The notes: a model not told the origin generated them from the sequence alone. Positions 33,102 to 43,968 are shown, counted from the stretch's first letter. The stretch is 64,000 bases of DNA from Pegoplata infirma (GCA_963921195.1 OY992537.1:179444065-179508064), one strand, 5' to 3'. Program-made: numbers and translations.

Positions 33102-33175
33102 CAAGGAATAGCACGGCGGTAGTGTGCTAGACTCGTATCATGTTCGTTGCGGGTTCGATTCCAGCTGCCGGCTAA
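33102..33175 (+). ncRNA. tRNA-like pol III module 3
   Basis: A box TAGCACGGCGGTAGTG (33109-33124), B box GGTTCGATTCC (33152-33162), T arm GCGGG/CCAGC with one mismatch, then a 15-nt T-rich tail. Close in sequence to module 2. No cloverleaf with a paired acceptor stem can be drawn. Confidence 0.6.
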
Positions 33176-34636
33176 TGTTTTTTTTTTTTTTATTTTAGAT
33201 TTTTTTTGTTCTATTTTTAGATTTTTTTCAATAAAATGACAATAAAGCATGTTTATTTCCGTTAATATAATTTATTACAAACTTTTCAATTAATTTCATT
33301 GTTGATACAACAATGAATTTAATTGACAAAAACGAGTTGATATTTTTTAAAAAGTTACAAAAGTCAATGTTGTATTGACAAAATCCAATGTAGGCTCAGT
33401 TTCAATTAAATGTTTAATTGTATTAACAATGAAATTAATTGTATTGACAATTTTTTTTTTCTGTGTAGTAATTTTTTTTAACGTGAATTTTGATTAGAAA
33501 TATTTCATTTTGAGTAAAAAACTTTTTTTTTCATTTTTGTAAAAAAAAGAAAAATTACTATTTTTTTTTTTTAGTGTAAATTTTTTTTTGAGTATAAATT
33601 TTTTTTTTAGTGTAAAAATATTTCTGATTGACAAAAATACTTTGTAAAGTAATTTTGTGGATTATCAATGTTTTTAAAGTTTGTTTTTTTAAAGCTCGGT
33701 TTTTTTAACACGTGATTTTAAGGTGAACAAGTAGAAAAATTAAATTCGACTTTGCCGAATCTATGAATACCCTCCACAATGCCTTTTTTAAAAGATAGTA
33801 CATTTTTTAATTTGATTAGAAATATTTTATTTTGAGTACAAAACTCTTTTATTGTCATTTAAAAAAAAAAAAAAATAACTATTTTTTTTTTGAGTGTACA
33901 TTTTTTTTGAGTGTAATGTTTTTTACTGTAAAAATATTTTTGAGTGAATGCATGTACGTATGTACACAAAATATTGTAATTTTTGTAAAAAAAACAAAAT
34001 TTTTTTTTGAGTGTAAAATTTTTTTTGAGTAAATTTTTTTTTGAGTGTTATTTTTAAGTTACCAATGCTTTTAAAACTAAACAAGTTTAAAAAGCTTTGC
34101 TTTAAAACTAAACAAGTTTGAAAAACATTGCTAAGTTACCACCAACTTGTTTACCACATGGCATTTAAGATGAACCCAATCTGAAATTCGGGGTTTTGCT
34201 TATAACTTTTGAATCACTGGACCGATTGAGCTGAAATTCAATACCAAACCGACCTAACGAACGGCAAGATACATGCCACGTTCCAGCAGTCTCATTATTC
34301 TCTTTCGAAAGTTATCGTGTTTTTATATCGTAAATTCGCGAAAAACCCTTGCCGAAATTTACTATTTTGCTCATAACTTTTGAACCACTACATCGATTTG
34401 GCTGAAATGCAATACCAACCTGACCAGGTAAATGACCAACATATATGCCATACTTCAGTAGCCTCTGTAAAGTCTTCCAAAAGCTAACGTGTTTTCTACG
34501 GACAGACAGACAAACGGAGGGACGGACATCGCTAGATCGACTTAAAATCGATCGAGGATCATGAATATATATACTTTATGGGGTCATAGACCAATATTTC
34601 GAGGTGTTACAAACGAAATGACAAACATATATATAC

Positions 34637-35681
34637 TAGGGATATAACCATTTGCGTTTTTTTTGCAAATATCGAAAAGGACCTATCATATTGAGAATGT
34701 AGATGAAAAATCAAGAAGAAATGTGTGTTCTTTTTTTTCGCGAATGTTAAAAAAGGTTCGGCACCGATCGCGATGAAGTTTTCGCTACACTCAAAATAAT
34801 CACTCTGTTAAATTACAGAGATACTCTGCTGAGCCAGCAGAAAATACCATAGATTTCCAACCAGCAAGATTTTTTGTTATTTTACGAAGAAAATTATGTA
34901 AAATGATTTCGATAAAAAAAAACTGTAAATTTACAGAATTATCTGTAAAATATTGATGAAACCGAAAAGAATTTAACAAAAAAAAACTCTGTAAATTTAC
35001 AAAGTTTTAGTTAAATGCATATTATGAGTTCAAAATTTTACAAAAAAAACTCTGTAAATTTACAAAGTTTTAGTTAAATCCATTTTATGAGTAAAACTTC
35101 TCTGCTTCAAAAACATTAATTAAAATTTTAAAAATTTAATTTATTAAAATTAAATTTTTGTTAAATTTGCCCGCTTTAATGCTTCCAAATTGTAAATTTA
35201 CTTTTTTATTTTTGTGAAAATTACGAGTTTTTAACGAGTAACTCCAATTTTATATAATTTTGTTTTTCGGTCACAAGAAAATACAAAGTATTTTTTTTTA
35301 AATCTGTATTTCGACAGATAACTTGGTCAAATATCTGTCAAATTGAGATTACAGTCATTTTACAGAGTATATAACAGATTAATTATTTTGAGTGTAATAT
35401 TTTTTTTTATTATTCGGAAAACCCGTATTTCTAGTGTCGAAAACCATTTTATAAATTTGCTATTGTTTTATTTTTGTTGTAAAACGACAATAAGCCAAAA
35501 AACGGTGGATGGGAAGGAATCCCACCATAAAACATAAAAAAAATGTAAATTTATGGTGTTTTAGAAATTGCAATCGGTGCCGAAGGTTTTTGGACCAAAA
35601 TGTCCCCGGATAACGTTTTTTATTATCAGTATAAAATTGCCCATACGATTATGATAGGTTCCTATTTTGGTTATATCCCTA
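34637..35681. mobile_element. hAT-type element with perfect 8-bp TSD
   Basis: TIR TAGGGATATAACCA and its complement, flanked by ATATATAC on both sides (34629-34636, 35682-35689). A nested TA MITE (34788-35394) occupies more than half of it. Outer parts contain GCACCGATCGCGATGAAG and GGTGCCGAAGGTTTTTGGAC. No transposase frame; non-autonomous. Confidence 0.9.
34788..35394. mobile_element. TA MITE, CACTCAAAATAAT ends, nested in hAT
   Basis: CACTCAAAATAATCACTCTG on the left and ATTATTTTGAGTG on the right with TA on both sides. Interior repeats ACTCTGTAAATTTACA(A/G)A in both senses. Third nesting level: MITE in hAT in DINE. Confidence 0.85.
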
Positions 35682-35789
35682 ATATATACCCTCTATCACT
35701 AGAGTGGAGGGTAAAAAAATAATTTTTCTTATTTTCAAATAAATTTTGAAAATAGTTTTTGAAACAAATAAATTTAAATTTGGGTTTTT

Positions 35790-36023
35790 GCTAATTTATG
35801 TGAAGAAATACAAAATATGCACTTAAAAGTTGGAAATATGCACAAAATATGCATTTAAAACCAAAATATGCAAAAATATGCATTTTCAACAAAATATGCA
35901 AAAATATGCAAAAACAAATCGATGCCATTTTAAGCAAATTTCTTGATTTGGAAAGATAATTGGTCGATATCGTTTTTAGATTATCGACAAAAAACATGCA
36001 TTTGCATGGAAATCTCATCCCTA
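35790..36023 (-). mobile_element. hAT relic, inverted end of 8780 family
   Basis: Complement of 8780-9010: TGCATTTGCATGGAAATCTC then CATCCCTA at the right, with GATATCGTTTTTAGA and AAATCGATGCCATTTTAA matching. The other half is missing; its left side abuts the DINE-1-like element. Confidence 0.75.
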
Positions 36024-36184
36024 TTCAGTGTTGCCATATATCAAGATTTCCCTTTTTTTGCAAGTTTTTTGAGGTGCTAAAAAGATTTCAAGATTTTTTC
36101 TAAAAAAATAAGTTTTTTGGAAAATAATAAAGTTTTTTCAAGTTTTTCTTAATTAGTTAAAAAATACAAAAAGCATAATTTTTT

Positions 36185-36540
36185 TTTGTAAATACCCGAA
36201 ATATTGGTCGTAGACCAAGCTTTTAGTATACCGATCGATTCAGAATCACTATCTGATTTGACTTAGCGTGTCCTTCCTTCAGTCTATGTAAACGGTTACA
36301 ATTAAATACGTCTTTATTCTATGAAAATATGAGATATTCGACTACAATTTTGTTTTTAGCTTGGTAACCTTATTAAATCCATTTAAAATCAGACCATTCT
36401 TTGACTTGGTCGCCATATGAAAATTCCACACGATATTCACTTAAATCTGTAAGTTGCAAACATAGAATAATTTTTCTCTTAAATTGTTGCACTAATAAAA
36501 GATTTTACCACATATAGATCCAATCCGTCATATATTGTCG
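36185..36540 (+). mobile_element. DINE-1-like fragment, family A, inside hAT
   Basis: ACCCGAAATATTGGTC, TAGTATACCGATCGATTCAG, CTTCAGTCTATGTAAACGGT, then diverged middle blocks up to TAGATCCAATCCGTCATAT. Both termini are absent. It must be as old as or older than the hAT copy that carries it, or have inserted into it and decayed. Confidence 0.6.
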
Positions 36541-36784
36541 AGCTGCACCGGTGTTTGATATTTGCTTACTGTGTACAATTTTCTGAGCCTTCATAAGTTA
36601 TGACTCTTTCAAGGCTCCAAAAAATTAATAGAACGCACGACATTTGGATTACTGAAAGATTCATGTTTGACCCTTAATTCTGGATATGTAAAAAATTCAA
36701 AATATGTTTTTTTGAACATTCATAAAAGAGTCAGGAAAGAATACGAACATATATTTTTCAGAATCTTTTATGAGTCATATAACC

Positions 36785-36960
36785 CCCCTTTAGGTTAGTT
36801 GGTAGCATGATAGCCTATGAAACAGGGGGTCGTGGGTTCGATTCCCACTAAACCCTTGGTCGATTTCGATACAACGAGGCGACGGTCATTGTAACCAGTT
36901 CTCGGTTAGGTTTAATTAATTATTAAAAATGATTTGTAATTAAATTGCGAAAACTAAATA
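36785..36960 (+). mobile_element. tRNA-derived SINE-like unit
   Basis: A-box-like TTAGTTGGTAGCATG (about 36795-36809) and B box GGTTCGATTCC (36835-36845) with a perfectly paired T arm GTGGG/CCCAC. Downstream a non-tRNA body (ACAACGAGGCGACGGTCATT) and an A-rich end (AAACTAAATAAAAA). The 5' partner of the acceptor strand TAAACCC is missing, so it is not an intact tRNA. Alternative: a tRNA pseudogene. Confidence 0.55.
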
Positions 36961-37329
36961 AAAACTGATCGTTGGATTAAAATTATTGTTATGATATTAT
37001 AAGAGCGCTAAGAAAAACGGATTATGTTTTCTAAACGTCTAAGAACTCTTGTATGAGTCTTTTCGAGCTCCAAATGAACGCTTGGTTGTTTTTTTTATTA
37101 TTTTTTTTACACTTGATATAAAAAATGAATTGAAAATACATAATGCATTAATTTTTAACTTTTTCAATACTTTTGTAAAAAAAAGATTTTTTCACAAAAA
37201 AAAAGATTTTTTTTCAGAAATAAAAAGTTTTTTCAAAAAAATATATGGCAACACTGTCCCTATTTATTAGTATTAGTACCTTTTACATTAGTAAACAAAG
37301 ACTATAATAAGAATTTGTATGATGTATTT

Positions 37330-37886
37330 TTATACCCTCCACTCTAGTGATAGAGGGTATATATAAGTTTGTCATTCCGTTTGTAACTCATCGAAATATC
37401 GGTCTGGGACCCCATAAAGTATATATATTCATGATCCCCGATCGATTTTAAGACATTCTAGCGATGTCCGTCTGTCCGTCTGTCTGTGGAAATGGTGATC
37501 ACGGCCAAAATATTACACGTAGGTGACTGAAACTTAACATTTGAGCGATATCGGTTCAGCGGTTCAAAAGTTATGAGCGAAAATGTAATAACACCTCAAA
37601 AATTTTAGTGCATTCAACATAACCTAAAAATACAAAATGCTTTAATTCGGCTGCTGGTTGACTTATGTGAGCATATTTGAACACCAAATGATATTTAAAC
37701 AAGAACAAACATATTTTTTGCCAAAAAAAAAAAATCGCGGATTTTTTTTCCCCAATTTTTTTTTTTTCGCGAAAATTTTTTTTCAAAAGTAATTTTCTTT
37801 TAAATAAAGTTTTTGCAATAATCTTTTAGAAATTGTGGAGCGTATCACTACATTCGGCAAGGCCGAATTTAACTTTTTAACTTGTT
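37330..37886 (+). mobile_element. DINE-1-like element, family B, compact and complete
   Basis: TATACCCTCCACTCTAGTGA palindrome, GACCCCATAAAGTATATATAT, GCGATGTCCGTCTGTCCGTC, TTGAGCGATATCGGTTCAGC, TTTAATTCGGCTGCTGGTTG, an ATCGCGGATTTTTTTTCCCC block, hairpin TTCGGCAAGGCCGAA and an AACTTGTT end. The cleanest short reference copy. Confidence 0.9.
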
Positions 37887-38348
37887 TTTAATTAATTTAA
37901 ATGTAAAAATATTTTTATATGAAGGTATTAATATATATTTTTTATTTTTATTTACAGGTATGTATTTCAACAATATTTGACTCGAAAAGGTATTTGATTT
38001 TAAGAATAGTGGGCAAATTAATAAAAAATTCAATACTAAAAATCGAAATTGGTCGACAGAGCTGTAAAAGTTGTAAAAAAAAATTTGGTGACCCTGGAAA
38101 TGCCGGACACTTTATATAGTACATATATGATTAAATGGATCCATATTATGTTGCTCTCCATTATGGGTAATTTTGTGAGATGCAATCATGTTCCAAACAT
38201 GTTTTTTCTACAGATGTAAAAGCTCCCACGTACAGGCACACGTATACTAGGCAGTGAAGTAAATTAAGTAATATTTTGTATGCCTCCATGGGAAAAGTAC
38301 CAAAATAATCATGCTTGTTGCATTTCTATACGGTTTGCGATTAAATGT
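37887..38348. other. no gene seen
   Basis: Less repetitive sequence with a 66-codon plus frame (37919-38119) of no recognisable domain. No splice or promoter signals that I would defend. Confidence 0.35.
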
Positions 38349-38491
38349 TACCCTCCGTCTACACATACCATAATTATTTAAACATAAAGCAACAAACACA
38401 CGCAAAACAACAAACAAAAAATTGTTGTAGTTTTGTGTGTATTTGTTGCTTTATGTCTACATAATTATGGAAGGTGTAGCAAGAGGGTAAA
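38349..38491. mobile_element. ~140-bp imperfect palindromic MITE
   Basis: TTACCCTCCGTCTACACATACC at the left mirrors GGAAGGTGTAGCAAGAGGGTAA at the right. Inner arms CATAATTAT..A.ACATAAAGCAACAAA and the complement meet around TTGTTG near 38423. The target duplication is not obvious. Non-coding foldback. Confidence 0.75.
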
Positions 38492-39057
38492 GGAAAAATA
38501 TTTGTTTTTTTAAGCACCAGTCTATTATTCATACAATTTAATTCTCAACCGAACCATTTAAGTCAGTAAAGTTTCATTCAATTTTAATTACTCTACATGG
38601 AAAGTTTTACTGAAAAAAAAAACTAATTACTTTACGAATAGAACATTATAAAATTTTAATTTTTTCCCCTTGTTTATACAAACATGGACATGATTGAATA
38701 CGCTTTCCATGAAAATCCTTCGTGTGCATGTTTCAAAATGTTTTTAAATAATTATTACAGTCGTGCGTATATTTGTTTAAAACAAATCCCATTAAATATA
38801 ATTTTAATAATGGACACGGCACGCAAAAACAATGACAGAAAATATATAAATGACAATAAAAAATATATTACCCGGTAGTGGGAAAATATCAAATTGACAT
38901 TGAATAAAACTAAAGTACCACTTATGATCACATATTTCATAGACAAAATGTAAACAATTTCAAACTTTATATTGTAAAAGCATATGTTTGTATATTAGAG
39001 TGGAGAGAAAAATAAATTTTTTTATGTGCTAAATTTAAGGAGATAGCTCAGAGTGTC
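38492..39057. other. no gene seen
   Basis: AT-rich. Opposing 63-64-codon frames at 38684-38946 share the same bases and have no domain, so neither is annotated. Confidence 0.4.
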
Positions 39058-39464
39058 ACAAAACAAGTGAGAGTGTCATAATCGTATCTCGAAATATTTC
39101 CGTATCTCGAAAACTAAAAAAGGTAGAGCAAAACGGACAAACATTTTGAATCAAAATCTATGGTGACCCATCAAGTCCGAACCCAATGGGGTCTGGGCCC
39201 TTGAGGTCTGGATCCAGGGGGTCCGATCCCAAACTTCTTAGAATTAAGTTAAAAACTCTTACAATTTAGTTAAAAACTCATATTTTTCTTCTTTAGTTAA
39301 AAACTTCTTAGAATTTAGTTAAAAACTCGTATAAATTTTCTTAGAATTTAGTTTAAACATTTTGTAAAAACTTCTTCAAATTTAGTTAAAAATTCTCAGA
39401 ATTTTTCTATTTTTTAGTTAAAATAGTTTTTCCTATTTTTATGAAAAATATGAACTAAAACGAA
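39058..39464 (-). mobile_element. DINE-like relic with GGGTCCGAACCC-related block
   Basis: Starts ACAAGTGAGAGTGTCATAAT like a family C 3' end but lacks a good hairpin. It carries AAGTCCGAACCCAATGGGGT, also seen in the MITEs at 11325-11689 and 29932-30469, then four or more TTAGTTAAAAACT(C/T) words. Confidence 0.5.
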
Positions 39465-39895
39465 TGAAAAGAGTGTTAAATTTGGCTGTGCTGAATCTTT
39501 TAACCCTCCAACATGTAAAAAAAAATTTAAAAAAAAATTGTCGTCGCGTTTTTTTTAGGGGGGGGGGGGTGGTTAATGGGGTCAGTGGGGGACGTTGAGA
39601 GCACCTTTCCATCGCGATAAATATACCAAATGTTTCATTTATTTAACAAAAATACAAAAAACATGCAAAAAAAGTGTATTTTTCAGAGGTTCGTTCAGTT
39701 CTTCACGGGGGAACTTTTTCCCCCTGGCCCGATTTTGACCATGCACGAACTTAACCTGCCAATGAACATGAGACATATTTGTGCCAAACTTCAGGAGTCT
39801 AGCTGTTTTATTTTATTGTGTTATCTACAGACAGACGGACGGACAGACGGACATTCATAGAACGTCTTAGAATCGATCATGGATCAATAATACAT
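39465..39895 (-). mobile_element. DINE-1-like element, family C
   Basis: GAGTGTTAAATTTGGCTG, imperfect hairpin, CTTTTAACCCTCCAACATG, GGGGGAACTTTTTCCCCCTG, TTCAGGAGTCTAGCTG, ACAGACGGACGGACAGACGG, GATCATGGATCAATAATACA. The 5' palindrome is lost where it meets the dispersed repeat at 39900. Confidence 0.75.
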
Positions 39896-39899
39896 ATGA

Positions 39900-40680
39900 G
39901 GCATTCCTTGTCAAATCGGACACTTTAAAAAAAATTTTTTTTAGATTTTCCCAATTTGTTTACAGTTTTTAGTACCCTTCGAAAACTCCTTGGTAGTAAA
40001 TTTTCAGATTTTTTTGATGGCCCGTTCAAAAGATATCGAATTTTTAAGAATTGGTAGTTTATTCCTTTACTCAAACTTCTTTTACTCATAACTTCTTCAA
40101 TAATGGTCAAAATTTAAAATTTTTTTTTTCTAAATTTTTGTTTTTTTTACGTACTTTAAAAAAAAAACCAAAAAATTCTTAAAAGCGCTCTAGTATGCGA
40201 TTTTTAAGTTTTAAAATTTAAATCTTATTTTTAAAAATGTTAGTTCTCTTCAATTTTTTTGAAATTTTTTTGTGTAAAACTTCTATCGATTTTTGCCCAG
40301 GAGGATCGTGGGATAACGATTATTACTATTTTTTAAAATTTTTTGAAAAAAAATTTATTGTAATTTTCCATTCTTAAAATCATTTCTACTGCTCCAATGG
40401 TGCGTCATAGATGGGTCATTTATAAGACTGACCCCCATTAATTTTTACGGCTTAACATTTCTTTGGAATAAACTAATACCCTATCTCCTATTTCTAAGGG
40501 GGCTCCCACACAAAACTAAATTTTTTAAAATTTGCTCCAAACGCTCTAACTGCCCTAATAGCGCCCGTAGAGCAACAAAATGTATGACAGACCCACAATA
40601 TTTTTTTAGTACAAACATTTTCTCTGAACTCACCTACCCTCTATCTCTAATTGTTAAGGAGGTCCCCATACAATTTTTTT
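39900..40680 (-). repeat. dispersed ~800-bp repeat, copy 2 (inverted)
   Basis: Reverse-complement relative of 1418-2228 across its full length, from TCAAATCGGACACTTTAAAA to AGGAGGTCCCCATACAA. In both copies one edge meets a DINE-1-like sequence. The MSKRSLSKG frame is again open for about 60 codons, with several substitutions relative to copy 1. Confidence 0.8.
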
Positions 40681-40683
40681 TAT

Positions 40684-41260
40684 TATACCCTCCACTCTGG
40701 TGATAGAGGGTATATATAAGTTTGTCATTCCGTATGTAACACATTGAAATATTGGTTTAGGACCCCATAAAGTATATATATATATGATCCTTGATCGATT
40801 TTAAGTCGATCTAGCGATGTCCGTCTGTCTGTCTGTCTGTATGTCCGTCCGTCTGTCTGTCTGTCTGTTGAAATCACGTTTTTGGCAATACGCCGAAACC
40901 GATTTAAACGCTTGGGGTACTAAAAGTTGCGTAATTTTCCCAGGCAAAAACTGGTGTTTTTTTTTATAAATCGGTTAAGTATTTTAAAAGTTATGAGTGA
41001 ATTACTAAAAAAACTCTTATTGGTTTTCAACATAACCCTAAATTAACTCACATTTTGTGTGATTGCTTAAGAAAGAAAACGGAAATGAAAAAAAAAACTG
41101 AGAAAAAGGAAAAAAATCTTTACAAAAAAGGTTTAAAATATGTAAAACAATATCTAAATTTAATTTAAAAAAGTTGTTTAAGAAAAAAGTTTTTTAAGAA
41201 ATAATAAAAAAAATATCTTAAGTTCTCATTGATAGATGTTTTTTGTGCATATCATGAGTG
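40684..41260 (+). mobile_element. DINE-1-like element, 5' part
   Basis: TATACCCTCCACTCTGGTGA palindrome, GACCCCATAAAGTATATATAT, GATGTCCGTCTGTCTGTCTG and further GTCC/GTCT words, then GTTGAAATCACGTTTTTGGC and CGGTTAAGTATTTTAAAAGT. The 3' hairpin end is not found; the boundary is approximate. Confidence 0.7.
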
Positions 41261-41475
41261 TGTGTGTCCGTTTTTTTGCTTCGTCATATTAACGGGGTTG
41301 CCAGACTTTTTTGGCTTTGTCGCAAAATCGGATGTAAAATATCGTCAAAATTCAATTTTGTTCAGATTTCTTAACAAAAAAATATTTTCATTTAAAAAAA
41401 AATAAATTTTGTTAAATAATAAAAGACAGAAATAAACATTATGGCAAAAATCGCCCAAATCCGAAAAATCTATAT

Positions 41476-42363
41476 AAATAAAAGTGTAATGTGACTGACT
41501 GACTGGCATACACATTCATTATCACCCAGCCATAACCGCGGAAGCTAGAGACTTGAAATTTGGACTGTAGGTTCACCTCCCGCAATATAGATCCACTATG
41601 GCTGGAGTTTTGCCAATGTTGATTCTAAGGGGGTAAAAAGGGTAAAAAACTGTACGTTTGGTACTTTTTAAATCTCGTGATAAAACGATCATAAAGACTT
41701 CAAATTTGGACTGTATGTTCACCTCCCGGAATACAGATCCATTAAGGCTGGATTTTTGCCAGTGTTGATTCTAAGGGGGTAAAAAGGAAAAAAAAAACTG
41801 TACTTTTGGTGCTTTTTATATCTCCTGAAATAATGGTCATAGAAACTTGAAATTTGGACAGTATGTTCACATCCTGGAATATAGATCCAGTACGGCTTGA
41901 TTATTGCCAATGTTGATTCTAAGGAGGTAAAAAGGGTAAAAATCTGTACTTTTGGTACCTTTTATATTTCCTTAAAAAATTGTCACATAGACTTGAAATT
42001 TGGACTGTATGCTCACCTCCCGGAATATAGATCCCATAAGGCTGGGTTTTTGCCAATGATGATTCTAATAGGGAAAAAGGGTAAAAATATGCACTTTTGT
42101 TACATTTTATATTTCCTTAAATAATGGTACTAGAAAATTGAAATTTGCAATGTCGGTTCACCTCCCGGAAAAAAGATTCACTAAGGCGTGGGTTTTGCCA
42201 ATGTTAATTCTACGGGGGTAAAATGGGTAAAAAAGTTCTTTTGGTACTTTTTTTTTTATTTACTTATATAATGGTTATTAAAACTTGAAATTTAGAATGT
42301 AGGATCCTTTAGTGAAATAAAACATTCTGGAACAAGTACGTACCGAAAATTCTGTACCATTTT
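41476..42363 (+). repeat. ~145-bp tandem repeat, about six units
   Basis: Units run TTGCCAATGTTGATTCTAAG, GGGGTAAAAAGGGTAAAAA, CTGTACTTTTGGTACCTTTT, a middle CTTGAAATTTGGACTGTATG, TTCACCTCCCGGAATATAG, ATCC..TAAGGCTGG. It begins with AAAGTGTAATGTGACTGACTGACTGG. Frames of 63-75 codons here only reflect the unit. It grades into the 16-bp minisatellite. Confidence 0.85.
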
Positions 42364-43966
42364 CAAAAAGTACCTTTTATAAAAAGTACCTTTTATAAAA
42401 AGTACCTTTTATAAAAAGTACCTTTTATAAAAAGTACCTTTTATAAAAAGTACCTTTTATAAAAAGTACCTTTTATAAAAAGTACCTTTTATAAAAAGTA
42501 CCTTTTATAAAAAGTACCTTTTATAAAAAGTACCTTTTATAAAAAGTACCTTTTATAAAAAGTACCTTTTATAAAAAGTACCTTTTATAAAAAGTACCTT
42601 TTATAAAAAGTACCTTTTATAAAAAGTACCTTTTATAAAAAGTACCTTTTATAAAAAGTACCTTTTATAAAAAGTACCTTTTATAAAAAGTACCTTTTAT
42701 AAAAAGTACCTTTTATAAAAAGTACCTTTTATAAAAAGTACCTTTTATAAAAAGTACCTTTTATTAAAAGTACCTTTTATAAAAAGTACCTTTTATAAAA
42801 AGTACCTTTTATAAAAAGTACCTTTTATAAAAATTACCTTTTATAAAAAGTACCTTTTATAAAAAGTACCTTTTATAAAAAGTACCTTTTATAAAAAGTA
42901 CCTTTTATAAAAAGTACCTTTTATAAAAAGTACCTTTTATAAAAAGTACCTTTTATAAAAGGTACCTTTTATAAATAGTACCTTTTATAAAAAGTACCTT
43001 TTATAAAAAGTACCTTTTATAAAAAGTACCTTTTATAAAAAGTACCTTTTATAAAAAGTAAATTTTATAAAAAGTACTTCTTATAAAAAGTACCTTTTAT
43101 AAAAAGTACCTTTTATAAAAAGTACCTTTTATAAAAAGTACCTTTTAAAAAGTACCTTTTATAAAAAGTACATTTTATAAAAAGTACCTTTTATAAAAAG
43201 TACCTTTTATAAAAAGTACCTTTTATAAAAAGTACCTTTTATAAAAAGTACCTTTTATAAAAAGTACCATTTATAAAAAGTACTTTTTATAAAAAGTACC
43301 TTTTATAAAAAGTACCTTTTATAAAAAGTACCTTTTATAAAAAGTACCTTTTATAAAAAGTACCTTTTATAAAAAGTACCTTTTGTAAAAAGTACCTTTA
43401 TAAAAAGTACCTTTTATAAAAAGTACCTTTTATAAAAAGTATCTTTTATAAAAAGTACCTTTTATAAAAAGTACCTTTTATTAAAAGTATCTTTTATAAA
43501 AAGTACCTTTTATAAAAAGTACCTTTTATAAAAAGTACCTCTTATAAAAAGTACCTTTTATAAAAAGTAACTTTTATAAAACGTACCGTTTATAAAAAGT
43601 ACTTTTTATAAAAAGTACCTTTTATAAAAAGTACCTTTTTTAAAAAGTACCTTTTATAAAAAGTACCTTTTATAAAAAGTACCTTTTATAAAAAGTACCT
43701 TTTATAAAAAGTACCTTTTATAAAAATTACATTTTATAAAAAGTACCTTTTATAAAAAGTACCTTTTATAAAAAGTACCTTTTATAAAAAGTACCTTTTA
43801 TAAAAAGTACCTTTTATAAAAAGTACCTTTTATAAAAGGTACTTTTTATAAAAGGTACTTTTTATAAAGGTAGAAGTACCTTTTATAAAAATTACCTTTT
43901 ATAAAAAGTACCTTTTATAAAAAGTATCTTTTATAAAAAGTACCTTTTATAAAAAGTACCTTTTAT
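42364..43966. repeat. 16-bp minisatellite GTACCTTTTATAAAAA, ~100 units
   Basis: Very homogeneous 16-bp tandem array with rare variants (CATTTT, ATCTTT, one- to three-base deletions). TTTTATAAAA within the unit is a perfect palindrome and AAAAGTACCTTTT a near-palindrome, so both strands can form hairpins. Interrupted at 43969 by a MITE, then continues to 44363. Confidence 0.95.
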
Positions 43967-43968
43967 AA

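Larger units (their letters stand above)
32540..33465. mobile_element. TA MITE carrying three tRNA-like modules
   Basis: CACAGAAAAAAATATCGTG on the left and TTTTTTTTTTCTGTG on the right with TA on both sides. Inner flanks share CAATTAAA/TTAATTG and CAACAATG words in both orientations. The centre holds three tandem tRNA-like modules at about 157- and 179-bp spacing. It has the same end type as 2542-3256 and 19969-20695, which lack the modules. Confidence 0.8.
32496..33727 (-). mobile_element. DINE-1-like 3' remnant hosting a MITE
   Basis: CAAGTAGAAAAGTCAACGCT and ACAATGCCCTTTTTAAAGGA start the minus-strand 3' end. After the TA MITE it resumes with TTTTGATTAGAAATATTTCA and GAGTAAAAAACTTTTTTTTT, as in 33728 onward. 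It is cut off where the next family B copy begins, so two copies lie head to tail. Confidence 0.7.
33728..35713 (-). mobile_element. DINE-1-like element, family B, split by hAT
   Basis: CAAGTAGAAAAATTAAATTC, hairpin TTCGACTTTGCCGAA, ATGAATACCCTCCACAATGC, middle as in 16397-17405, ACGGAGGGACGGACATCGCT, TATATACTTTATGGGGTC, then a 1045-bp hAT element inside the ATATATAC next to the 5' palindrome, which ends CCCTCTATCACTAGAGTGGA. Without the insert it is about 930 bp. Confidence 0.85.
36026..37256. mobile_element. hAT-type element, 1.23 kb, perfect 8-bp TSD
   Basis: Perfect 16-bp TIR CAGTGTTGCCATATAT, flanked by TCCCTATT on both sides (36018-36025, 37257-37264). CAGTGTTGCC ends are a classic hAT form. 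The interior carries a DINE-1-like fragment (36185-36540), a SINE-like unit (about 36785-36960) and T-rich sequence. No transposase frame survives. Confidence 0.9.

Noticed and set aside
32925..33175. Functional tRNA genes
   Set aside because: A and B boxes are good, but no cloverleaf with paired acceptor and anticodon stems could be drawn.
36785..36857. Functional tRNA gene
   Set aside because: The T arm is perfect but the 5' acceptor strand is absent and the A-to-B-box spacing is short.
41897..42124. 75-codon ORF present almost unchanged at 45787-46014
   Set aside because: Conservation is explained by the recent segmental duplication; the frame lies in a 145-bp tandem repeat.
42364..43966. 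CRISPR-like array
   Set aside because: Units are 16 bp and contiguous, with no spacers, in a eukaryotic repeat context; a minisatellite.
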